From Azolla caroliniana (taxonomy: Eukaryota; Polypodiophyta), in assembly GCA_043228905.1 (NCBI GenBank), contig JBHGNT010000002.1, positions 20,770,001 through 20,834,000 on the forward strand: 64,000 bases of DNA. Reading direction: 5' to 3'. Shown here piece by piece: positions 11,701-20,992 of this stretch (position 1 is its first letter; each line of letters opens with the position of its first letter). The notes below the pieces were generated by a model, which did no database searches, was not told where the DNA came from, and saw only the letters and a list, made by a program, of their open reading frames with translations. The position numbers and the translations under genes were made by a program.

Positions 11701-11935
11701 TATGGTGTGAAACCAAGATGAACTGGGCAAGTCGGCGGTGTGCAACATGTGCACATGTACAATGTAAAATAGTGGTTAGAGATAAAATGGGAGTATTTAT
11801 CCCACATTGTAATGTCCCTCCCTCCTTGGGCTATAAACACAATAGAAGCATGCCAATTTGCCTCTGGACTTGCACCTAGCTTAGGACTTGTCCCTTCTTT
11901 GTGGACTTCTTTGCCGGTTCCTTCCTCTGTTGGTA
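8750..11935 (+). repeat. GC-rich degenerate tandem repeat block, possibly a long LTR
   Basis: About 3.2 kb of purine-rich, GC-rich DNA unlike its surroundings. A module of the form GGATCCTTCACAC, then CGGAGAC(T/C)CCGGCAGTCGGC, then AAGACC(G/A)AG recurs near 8980, 9600, 9750, 10060, 10175, 10405, 10830 and 11210. A second module (GGTACCA, GAGAGGGTG, CCCTCTCG, TGCGAAGAA) recurs near 8886, 9325 and 9952. Long open frames on both strands here reflect composition, not genes. At 11755-11880 a TATA-like GGCTATAAACAC sits in a promoter-like context, so the whole block could be the U3 of a multi-kilobase LTR; this is inference. Confidence 0.55.
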
Positions 11936-11942
11936 TGTTGAG

Positions 11943-12400
11943 TCAAGTTTGACTCTGACTAGGATAGGACACACTTGTCTCTTCGTTCAAGATGCTTGTC
12001 TTTACCGTTTGTAGAGACAAGTTCTCTTCTTGACAGGAGGTGCTGAGAGTCACCACTAGATTCTCCCAGCTATTCGGAAGGGTACACAATAAGAGGATGG
12101 CTTGCATTGCATCCTCAAGGGGAAACTTGGTTGCAACAAGTTGGTTTACATACCCCATGAATGTGCTTAGATGTTCCACTATGCTTTCTTCGTCCCTTTA
12201 TTTTAGCCTCGTGATCTTTCTCATTAGAGATGTTTTGTTGAGGGCATTCTTCCTCTCATATAGACCTGAGAGCTTCTACCACATCTCATATCGGTCTTTG
12301 ACTATAAGAAGGTCTTCCATCTTTATCTTCCAGTCTGCCTAGTTCTGAGAGTTTAGAACTATCATACCTGGGAAGCCACTCACACCTCCTTCCAAGCTTG
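11943..12400 (-). pseudogene. Copia E gag fragment
   Basis: The minus-strand frame 12179-11943 reads MEHLSTFMGYVNQLVATKF then LLLCTLPNSWENLVVTLS, the UBN2-type gag core. The more N-terminal part (MEDLLIVKDRYE) lies in another frame near 12310. Frameshifts and truncation make it a relic. Confidence 0.75.
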
Positions 12401-12408
12401 CACCTCAA

Positions 12409-12420
12409 GCTCTGATACCA
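12409..12420 (-). promoter_or_regulatory. Primer binding site, initiator-Met tRNA
   Basis: The minus strand reads TGGTATCAGAGC, an exact standard copia primer site, three bases after the LTR end. Confidence 0.85.
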
Positions 12421-12423
12421 ATT

Positions 12424-13073
12424 TGTTGAAATAGGATCGTAGATCTACAAATAGAACACGCTGAAACATACAGGCGAAAGATGCAAAACAACAAAGTACA
12501 CAATGATACACACAGTTTTATGTGGAAACCCTAAACTAGGAAAACCAAGGAGAACAGAGATCCACTATACAAGAGAATATAGAAAACGGTTACAAATCTT
12601 CTCTGATGATCTTAGAGGATAACCCACTTAGGGTTCTTAGCATGTTTGCTGAACTTTGCCGCCGCTCTCTCTCACTCGCGCACTCTCTCCTCTCTGTCGC
12701 ATACAATATTCGACAGAGGTTCACAACTCTATCTATTCTGCACACACCTATTACGTTTTCCCTAAGTGTATTTATAATTATACACTATATAGGGTATTTA
12801 CAAATGTAGCCCCTACTACTATCTTCCTATTACTATACTTATAATAGTAACAGTTAATCAACCAACTCGTCAACTAGTCAATTCGACTAGCCGACTCCTG
12901 TGTCGACTGTCCAGTTGGCTTGACTAGTCGATCGTGTCTTCGACTTGGATCACATCAGCAACACTGTCGACTCACCTTCTCGACTCTCTCTCAATCGACT
13001 CCCCATGTCTTCGATCGTCGGCTCTTCGCCCGACCAATTGACTACTCCCATAGGAGGGACATATTCCAAACAT
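12424..13073 (-). repeat. 5' LTR of copia E, about 650 bp
   Basis: On the minus strand it starts TGTTTGGAATATG and ends TTTCAACA next to the primer site. The interior contains a Tyr/Cys-poor, CT-rich leader and several GTCGA-rich blocks (12850-13050). The outer end could be five bases shorter (TGGAATATG). Confidence 0.65.
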
Positions 13074-13572
13074 ATCCAAAGAATGATTTCACTTCCAAAT
13101 TGATCTAAATGGGGTGAGTGATAAGTATAAATTTGAATGCCTTCAACATCATTGCATGCATGTGTGTCATGGACTGCAAACGGCTCTTGCCACTCTACAA
13201 TATCTTACTCCATTTGTCTCTCCCTTTACAAAATTTGCCTTCATGATTTCTCTATTATGCGTCTCTCACTAGAGTTTGTAGAGAGAGAGAGAAGCATATA
13301 GGTAGAGACTATAGAAGGGTATTTTGGAAAGTACAAGAGGTATAATGCAAATGTTGTGAAAAGATGGGTGTATTTTAGAAATAGAGAGAGAGAGAGAGCT
13401 TAGATGGTGTGTAAACTCAACGTCATCTAAGAGAGAAAGCAAGCACGATAAGTTTTATTATGTCCATTCCTAAAGGGAGGGCAAAGTAACTAAGAAGAGG
13501 CGGGCGACTAGTGGGTAAACAACATTTGACTCTTCTTCTTCAAGTTATTCTCTCTTTGTTTTATTTTTTTTT

Positions 13573-13747
13573 GTAAATAATGGCTTTCATTATGAAAGAA
13601 AAAAACACCACCATAACTAACTTACTACAAAGTATAGAACCCTTCTAGGGATCTAAATATTACTACGACTCCAACCTCAATGCCACCCTACACGCCAACT
13701 CATAATGTCGAATATGATGATATGTGACCTTGCAGAGTTCTCTCTCT
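13573..13747. repeat. Direct repeat copy 1, about 175 bp
   Basis: Matches 14237-14412 over its whole length with scattered substitutions and a 4-base indel. Both copies start GTAAATAATGGCTTTCATTA-like and end GACCTTGCAGAGTTCTCTC. The AATGGCTTTCATTA motif resembles the inverted 3' tail of some plant LINEs (GAAAGCCATT); this link is inference. Confidence 0.7.
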
Positions 13748-14173
13748 TCATGGTTGTGATTTCATGACTTCTCTAGCACTGCCAATCACCATAAAAGAAG
13801 TCCTTTTAACTTTACAACATATTTTCTCACCCCAACTTGCGAATCAAAAGTGAACCCATTCCATAGATTCCAATTGAACCATAGCCCCCAATACCTCAAG
13901 AACTCAAAAATAATTTGGAAACGAGGCATTGGTTCATTGTTCTCCATATGTGCGAAAACCCAACTGAAGGAGAGATAGACTTACTGAAGTTAGAGACATC
14001 CACACTAAACTGATAGACCTCCAAACCATCCTAGCCATCGAGCATGAAAGAAATCAATGCGTAATATGTTCCAAATTCCACCGATTCACAAAAAAGAAAC
14101 ATGTTCTTCTAACAATGTTTTATTTTTATTTTTTAAATGCATCCCCCAATGATTGATGCTATGAGCTAATAAG

Positions 14174-14175
<2 letters not shown>

Positions 14176-14232
<57 letters not shown>
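14176..14232. repeat. CT microsatellite
   Basis: Uninterrupted CT dinucleotides for about 57 bases. Confidence 0.97.
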
Positions 14233-14235
<3 letters not shown>

Positions 14236-14236
14236 C

Positions 14237-14403
14237 GTAAAGAATGGCTTTCATTACGAAAGAAAAAAACACCACCATGACTAACTTACTACAAAGTATA
14301 GAACCCTTCTATCTAGGGATCTAAAGAATACTACGACACCAAACTGAATGCCACCCTACACACCAATTCAAATGGCGAGTATGATGATATATGACCTTGC
14401 AGA

Positions 14404-14412
<9 letters not shown>
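14237..14412. repeat. Direct repeat copy 2, about 175 bp
   Basis: Second copy of the 13573-13747 repeat, flanked on both sides by CT microsatellites (14176-14232 and 14406-14438), which may have promoted the duplication. Confidence 0.7.

Positions 14413-14438
<26 letters not shown>
14406..14438. repeat. CT microsatellite
   Basis: Uninterrupted CT dinucleotides for about 33 bases, within 220 bp of the start codon of the methyltransferase gene. Confidence 0.97.
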
Positions 14439-14442
<4 letters not shown>

Positions 14443-14655
14443 TGGGTATTCTTTCTTGCTTTGCCTTGCTTTGCTTTTCTTTTGTTGTGTGATAGGGGTA
14501 TGGATGAGAATTTCGGGAAAACATACGAGAGGCAGGGGAGGGTATCCTGCAGAATTTCTCTCTGATTCTACCATATCCACACACACACACACACGCAGAG
14601 CTTCTGTGTCCCTGCACTGCCATGGCCACTCTCTATCCCAGCAGCAGACTGTAAC

Positions 14656-17600
14656 ATGATGCCGCGCGGCCTTGACATGGCCTTACGAGTTTCTCCCTTC
14701 CATCCACACCATCATCTTCGTCTTCTTCTGCTTCATCATCATCATCTTCGTGACCATCATCTGTCTATTTCGAGCTTATCAGATTGCATCTCCTATCGAT
14801 CCGGGTTTCGCCTGACTCCGCCTTGCCCTCGTCGTTTTGCCACGTTTCCTTCCTCCTCGTCCTCTTTAGATGTTGTAACTTCTGAGAAAAGGTTCCAGTT
14901 TTTTTTTTTTTTTTTTTTGGTTCTATTTGCTATAAATAAACATATTTTCTTTAGGAAGAAAAAGTTTTAAAAATGCAACTTCATGACATCCATCCATCCA
15001 TCCATATAGACATGTTTTCTTGTATTCAGATGCTACCCTGCAAGTGTTTTTGTGTTTTTCTATCTTCAAACCATAAACAAAACTTTAGTACCTTCCTCTC
15101 ATATAGTGTGCATATCAAGAAGCAGAAGCAGAGGCTTGATGAATTTTGCCAAGAGAAGTTTCCTCAGTATAGCAGGACACAAATCCAGTCGTGGATTCTC
15201 CAAGGTGAGTGGTTATTATAAGCTCGGGAAATTTAAGAAAAATACCCCCAATATTTCATGAAACCTAGAAATTACCCCATTGCTTATTCAGATATACCAA
15301 AATAACCCTACCCTACTCTGTCGAAATTCTCAAACTTCTATTCCCTCTCTATCTCTACCAAAATAACCCTATTCTGTCGAAATAATATGGGTTTAAACTG
15401 TATATATGGGTGCATTTAGGAAAAGTTCTTGTAGATGGGCAGCCACTATTGAAAGCAGGAGTGCGCGTTTCTTCCAAATCAGCGATCGATATTATCGCAG
15501 AGGTTCCAAAGTATGTTTGCAGGTAGGAGCTTGAACAATTATCTCATCATATGGCTTAGATCATTAGGATTGTGCGAGTGAGATGCATCATGAATGTGAA
15601 CATGAGAGTAATTTTACAATTGTTTGTCATCCATGATTGTGGAAACAACATGTTTTGTTGTATATCTAGTAAGCTCCTTGTAGCTATTTCTTTCAACTGT
15701 CCTCAGAAATCTCTATGCAAATAATAATTCATGGATGGACATTTGTGAATTTACATGTGAGTTATGCTTCATGCCCATTTCTTGCATTGTTTTAGTTGAT
15801 AAATAAAAACTTCGTGTATGGAACTACGATATCTACCTATTCTCGGAATGCCCAATGCTCAAAACGTATAGGAAATGCCATCAAAATGTTCAAGCCGCAA
15901 ACTGGTTCCTAATGCTGATCTGGATTCGTTTTCTCTCTACTACAGAACATTTACGCGCATGTAGTTGGGTCAAGTGGACAAACATTGGGATATATTTTCC
16001 TGTCTGAGTGGGTGTTATTTGGGAAGGATCGCTTTGATTTGTATGAAAATTGTACTTTTCTTGCTTGTATTCCTCGAGCAATGTTTTTGCGACTTTCCTG
16101 ATTAATGTTTGGAGATTGGGAGAGTTATCTTTCTTGTGGTTATTTGGAGGTACTATACTGCCACCATTAAAAACTCAGAGTATTAGCACGTGCAATGACA
16201 GCTGTTTGCTGATACCGTAGCAAAGTTTGCATAAGCTATACAATGGTCTTGATGTGTCCATGACACTATGAATCTTCAGACTTCTCACTATTCTTTTGAT
16301 TGTAGGTTCTTTACCATATATATTCATTCAATTTTTTGCTAACCTTTATGGTGGCCAGGGTTTGACTATCTCTTATTGAGAAGTTTGGCGTATTCTTTTA
16401 AAAGAGCATCATTTATTGTTTTAATTCAATACATTTTTTCACTTCCTGTTCAGGTGTCATATTTATTTTCTTTAAATCATCATAATCTCTTGGTTTGGTC
16501 TTCATATTATATGTATATAGCGTGCTTTAAAAAAGATTGAATATTTTTTCCAATAAATGTGCTGTTCACTGTGAATTGTTGAATTTATGGTAGATCAGAA
16601 TATTGATGATAGAGTTGGTGCTAAGCTAAGGGGTGTCGGCCTTTTTTGCTTATAGATGTGCTTATAGACCAGGCATAGCTATTCATGCCTATCTTTTGAA
16701 TTCTTGGACTTCTAGGATTTTTAATTCGAGGCATCCCTTGTAGAACATGAGAACCATTGGAACAGGTTCCAATATATCCATGAATGAAGCACAAAATGAG
16801 CAGAACTTAAAAATTCCAGTGTAATGCTCACACTCAAAAACTGCAATGAATTGGGGAATGAAGGAACGAGATGGGCAATGAGCAACTTACACTAAAAACT
16901 CACCATAACAGAAATAGGGTCCTCAAATGCAATAACTTGGTGTTCTGATTTGCTTGATGAAAATTTACGTAAGTGAAAAGGTGGAACATAGAAAAGGCCA
17001 CACAGCTAACTTTAGGGAAACATGTGCCCGAGGTACGAAAATAACTTATCAAGATGTCCATGTATCTTGAGTGGTATTTCTTGGTGCCCGAGTCATTCTA
17101 TTAATGTTTATTCTGGTTTTTAATTCGCCAAGATTGACAACGTTTTCAGGTGTTATCTCTTGTTTAGTCTCATTTTTCAATTTGGCCTCTTAAGGGGCAT
17201 TGATTTATTGTATCTTTTTGCTTTCTTTCTTTATAAAGACAATCAATTACAGGCCTTACTATTTGATCCAGAGGAGGATACAAGCTGGAGGCTGCCATTG
17301 AACACTTCAACTGCGATGTTGTTGGGAAGGTCGCCCTCGATGCAGGACTATCAACGGGTGGTTTCACAGATTGTTTGCTGCAATCAGGCGCAGCTTATGT
17401 GTATGGTGTTGATGTAGGATATGGACAGGTATTTGTTTCTGAGGAAAGAGTCTGAAATACAGCGAGTTTTCTTATTTCCCCAATTGTCTGTGAGTTATTG
17501 TTATATCCCTGAACATCCCTGATCAACCCCTTGCTCTGGAGGGAAAGGAGATAACTTGACCATGTAATTGCTCAAATAGCAGATAGGATTGATAAAGAGG

Positions 17601-19919
17601 ATAACGTAACTGTATAATAACTTGAACTGCACATATAGTTAATTGGTAGAGATTAAGTTCACGAAGGGCATTTGGGGAAATAAAGGATGATGAAAAGAGG
17701 AAAGAAATCTAGGGTTTCTCAGAGCTTTTCCATTTTCTCAGCATTAGTTCTTTCTAAATATTTACTGAGAGCAGTAAATTATTCACAGTTCACTGGGGAG
17801 ATTAATGATGATTATTTTTTTCAAATTTGTGGTATTCTGCATCCCTAATTCTGTCACTGATTTTCGGTGTTGATTTTAATTCAGGTGGCTGAAAGAATCA
17901 GAACTGATAAAAGAGTGCATATCCTCGAGAGAACAAATCTACGGCACTTATCGTGCCTTCCAGAGCTTGTAGATATTACAACACTTGACTTGTCTTTTAT
18001 TTCAATTCTCATGGTATTATCATTTAACTAGAATAATCAAGTTTCCATTGTGCTAGCAGTTTCACTACACTTATATTGGATTCTTCGTGTTTTAGGTAAT
18101 GCCTGCTGTGTGCTCTTTGATGAAACTTGATTCAATGCTGATTACACTTATTAAGCCTCAATTTGAAGCACAAAGGTCACAGGTTTGTAATATCCATTCA
18201 TGCTATTTCCTTTACAGCATCCTATTTGGGGATGATTGCAACTGTTGTGCACGAATTTTCGAGCTACTTAGGAACATCACAAACCATCTATCACAAAGAG
18301 ACTTTAAACTAATCTCTGCGCTGAATTTATATATTGTTCTCAGATAATAAACATAAATGGTATATTAAGACTGTAATCAAGGAACAGGTAAACAGAATCA
18401 GAGTGTTCAGATAAAAGAGTGTAGATGCTTAAATTAATGAGAATTATATTACAAATATTTGGCTAGCTTTTTAGCAAGCTTCAAGGTGCAAAATACCTTC
18501 TTACAAAGGTTTATGAAACCGTTAACACTCTTTTGTGAAGGAAACTGCTACACACTTTCTACGTAGTTATCCTAGTAAATGATAGTTCCTACCTAGGAAA
18601 GTGTGCCCAGGCTCGTCAGTCCCTAACAATTGGGGCTGTGCTTTAGGTCTGCCTCAAGAATGATGTGAGTATGTTGGTAATTAGTTGTAAGCTGATGATG
18701 GTGACATCCAAAAGAAAAGCTTTCAGAGTGAAAAACAGGAGACAATAATTTGAAGGGAAAAATTCTGAAATACCTCTGAGTTTTTCTTTATTTCCCCAAA
18801 TCCCCTTTGTCAACCCCCTCTCGAGCAATCATATGGTCTATTTAAGGTATTAACATGGTCAATGTACTATTTAAGGAATTGTATGGTCAATCATCCCTAT
18901 TCTTCCAGTTATGGATGCTGACTGAGGCCTGTGGGAGATGACAAAAACTTGGGCCATTTCAGGAAATAGAAAACCTTAGGGTATTTCAGAGTTTTCCCTA
19001 AATTTTAATGAAGTATCGGGTTGTTTATTGATTCACTCTTTAATTGTATTTTAACTAGCTGAATGTTAGTTCTGCAGGTTGGTGGTGGTGGGATTGTAAG
19101 GGATCCTGCTGTGCACAAAGAGGTAAATAGGTTGATGAATGACTGGAAATACATTGTTTTGAATGTGATCATAAACAAGTAAATGTGTTCCTTTCTTTTC
19201 TGTGTGTACTTATCCTTGCATCATCTTAAATATCGCAAAGAGGTAAATAGGTTGATGAATGATTGGAAATACATTGTTTTAAATGTGATCATAAACAAGT
19301 AAATGTGTTCCTTTCTTTTCTGTGTGTACTTATCCTTGCATCATCTTAAATATCGCAAAGAGGTAAATATATATTTATTGGCACTGCCTTCTTTGAAGGC
19401 ATGTACCCTATGGGTGTTTTGAAATCTAGGGCGAACAATTTTTTTACTAGATTTGGCATCCAAACAATTTATAGAAAAATTCACCAAAAACCTACCGTTT
19501 TCAAATCCCTGAAGTATTCTTCAATTTCACCTTGTTCGGTTCATGGTCCATTATGGTATTTTAGAGATGTTAATATATTATTTATTTTATTTCTTTCGTA
19601 CAAGCTCCATCAGATCTCAATTTTTGGCCTCTTCAAAACATTAATATATCTTTGTTTCTATCTTTCTAAGAAGATTCATAGAGTGATCCAAACTGATCTA
19701 ATTAAGCCTATAAGCATAATTTCACCAAGGAAGGTTCTTAAATAATACTTCTTTTTTCAGGTTATTGGAAAGGTCATTGCAGGAGTTGAGAGCCATGGTT
19801 TTACGTGTCAAGGTTGGATAGAGTCCCCATTGAAGGGAGCAGAAGGGAACATTGAATTCCTCTCATGTTTTAAGAGAAACTGTCTCACTGAGGTCCCATT
19901 GCTGAAACATGATAAATAA
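14656..19919 (+). CDS. TlyA/FtsJ-type RNA methyltransferase (hemolysin A-like), eight exons
   Basis: Exons: 14656-14874, 15120-15204, 15420-15522, 17272-17428, 17885-18013, 18096-18182, 19078-19122, 19761-19919. All introns are GT-AG and all joins keep phase (984 nt, 327 aa). Exon 1 encodes a His/Leu/Ser-rich N terminus that looks like an organelle transit peptide. Exons 2-3 encode an S4 RNA-binding domain ([14 protein letters not shown], then [13 protein letters not shown]). Exons 4-8 encode a Rossmann methyltransferase: SAM motif [65 protein letters not shown] and the C-terminal [16 protein letters not shown]. Bacterial TlyA methylates rRNA ribose; plant homologues are annotated 'hemolysin-like', so rRNA methylation in plastid or mitochondrion is inferred. 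The upstream of two adjacent ATGs is used. Intron 3 (15523-17271) is longest; intron 7 holds a 120-bp duplication of its own donor. Confidence 0.93.
15225..15400. repeat. AT-rich insertion-like segment in TlyA intron 2
   Basis: The stretch has the look of a small non-autonomous element (TACCCCCAATATTTCA, ATTACCCCATTG, CCAAAATAACCCTA repeated twice at about 15296 and 15358). No clear inverted ends are visible, so only the internal CCAAAATAACCCTA duplication is directly supported. Confidence 0.3.
17443..17731. mobile_element. Possible MITE in TlyA intron 4
   Basis: Left end GGAAAGAGTCTGAAATAC and right end (reverse complement) GGAAAAGCTCTGAGAAACCC are imperfect inverted repeats, with no coding capacity between. 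The same end motif occurs at 18755-18998 in intron 6, suggesting one MITE family. No target duplication could be assigned. Confidence 0.4.
18755..18998. mobile_element. MITE-like element in TlyA intron 6
   Basis: Left end GGGAAAAATTCTGAAATACC and right end (reverse complement) GGGAAAACTCTGAAATACCC form good terminal inverted repeats around 244 bp of non-coding DNA. Flanks are TTGAA and TAAAT, so a short A-rich target duplication is possible but not exact. The superfamily is not assigned. Confidence 0.55.
19121..19360 (+). repeat. Perfectly phased 120-bp tandem duplication over a splice donor
   Basis: Two copies (19121-19240, 19241-19360) differ at only about two positions. Each begins AGGTAAAT, which is the exon 7/intron 7 donor of the methyltransferase gene; a third AGGTAAAT follows at 19361. 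The duplication therefore copied the real donor site twice into the intron. Use of a downstream donor would add a 40-codon segment that contains an in-frame TAA. Confidence 0.92.
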
Positions 19920-20992
19920 TTATACCATCTCCATGGCTGTACAAATGTTTGGCATGCAATGAAGATTTTAGGATGAATCACTAAAGCCCATCCAACTCTC
20001 GTTTCATCCTTCCAAAGGAACAGTGTATTAAAAGAGAGTACGAGTTTGTTATCTCTTCCATTTAAGTATAACAGAACCACAGCTTTCTTAACTACAAGTT
20101 TGGACACAAGAACTTACCATTACTAGGTCCATAGTCTTGATACGTGTATAAGAAGTCGTGCTTCAAGCTAACATTATCAAAATGAGACAAATGGAACAGT
20201 TCATACATCACTCTTGTCTCCCTACCTACTCAGCAATGAACCTTCATACATGTGCAAAAAACGAAATTTGCCTATTGATAGTCCACACCACAAAATAGCG
20301 TGGAGGGATTATCCATTGATTTTCGCGATTTGAGTTTTCCAACTGGTATTTATGGATATTCTTGTGGATTTGAGGGTGCTTGCTAATGTGGAGATATGAT
20401 GAAGCAGAACAGATACAATTAGGGTATAATGCAAATATTTGCACCATCTAATAGAGAGTTTCAGGTTTCCCTGACAGAAATCAAGACCGCAAGTTTCTTC
20501 CAACAAAGTTTCTCAGGTTGTCTGCATATATCAATCATAATTAACAGTAAATGCTAGTAAATAATAGCTATAATAGTTTATCAACCTGCAGAACAAAAAT
20601 ATTATGATGTATGTTATTTGTTTAGAAACAATGATATTAGCACTAGAGGTTGCCTCTTGTGAATGTTCATGTCACTCGCATATATGAAGAGAAGCGCCAC
20701 TATGCTCATTGCTTTTAAGTTGAAGTTATAGAATTTTCTGCCTGAATATTGAATCAAATGTTAAATCTATGGTTCTAGTCTGATTAAGATGTATCCTCTT
20801 CTAGGTGATACAGTATTCTAATCTAATCACTGCAAACAGGGTGTTAAATGTGTTATTCAGATGGATTCACTCACTGGGTTCAATGTGTGATTCAGATATA
20901 TACCTATCATGTAGGTTGTTCTCTCTAAGTTATGTGTGGTGTTCAGTGCTGAGGTTATTCTATGATATTGGAAGCTGTTTGCAATTTTAAAG
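19920..20992. other. Intergenic region between two convergent genes
   Basis: About 1.07 kb holding the 3' UTRs of the methyltransferase gene (left) and the transporter gene (right). No further gene, RNA gene or mobile element is recognised. It is AT-rich with several ATAAAT/AATAAT-type possible polyadenylation signals. Confidence 0.5.

Larger units (their letters stand above)
11936..13073 (-). mobile_element. Truncated Ty1/copia element E (5' LTR plus gag)
   Basis: On the minus strand: an LTR (13073-12424), an intact primer binding site, then a gag N-terminal half that stops being recognisable at about 11936, next to the GC-rich block. Only the 5' end of the element survives, so it was truncated by deletion or by a later insertion. 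Confidence 0.75.
13074..14655. other. Region upstream of the TlyA gene
   Basis: About 1.6 kb without a recognised gene. It contains two GA/CT microsatellites and a long direct repeat (separate entries), short GA runs at 13283-13294 and 13383-13400, and a CA run at 14580-14593 just before the methyltransferase start codon. The proximal 200 bases are the likely promoter and 5' leader of that gene; no clear TATA box is seen. Confidence 0.5.

Noticed and set aside
8740-11754. Long open frames on both strands as genes
   Set aside because: They follow the GC-rich repeat composition, overlap on both strands, lack conserved motifs and share repeat-derived sequence.
14656-19919. Bacterial hemolysin or contamination
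   Set aside because: The TlyA family name is historical; the gene has seven spliceosomal introns with in-phase joins and a plant-type extended N terminus.
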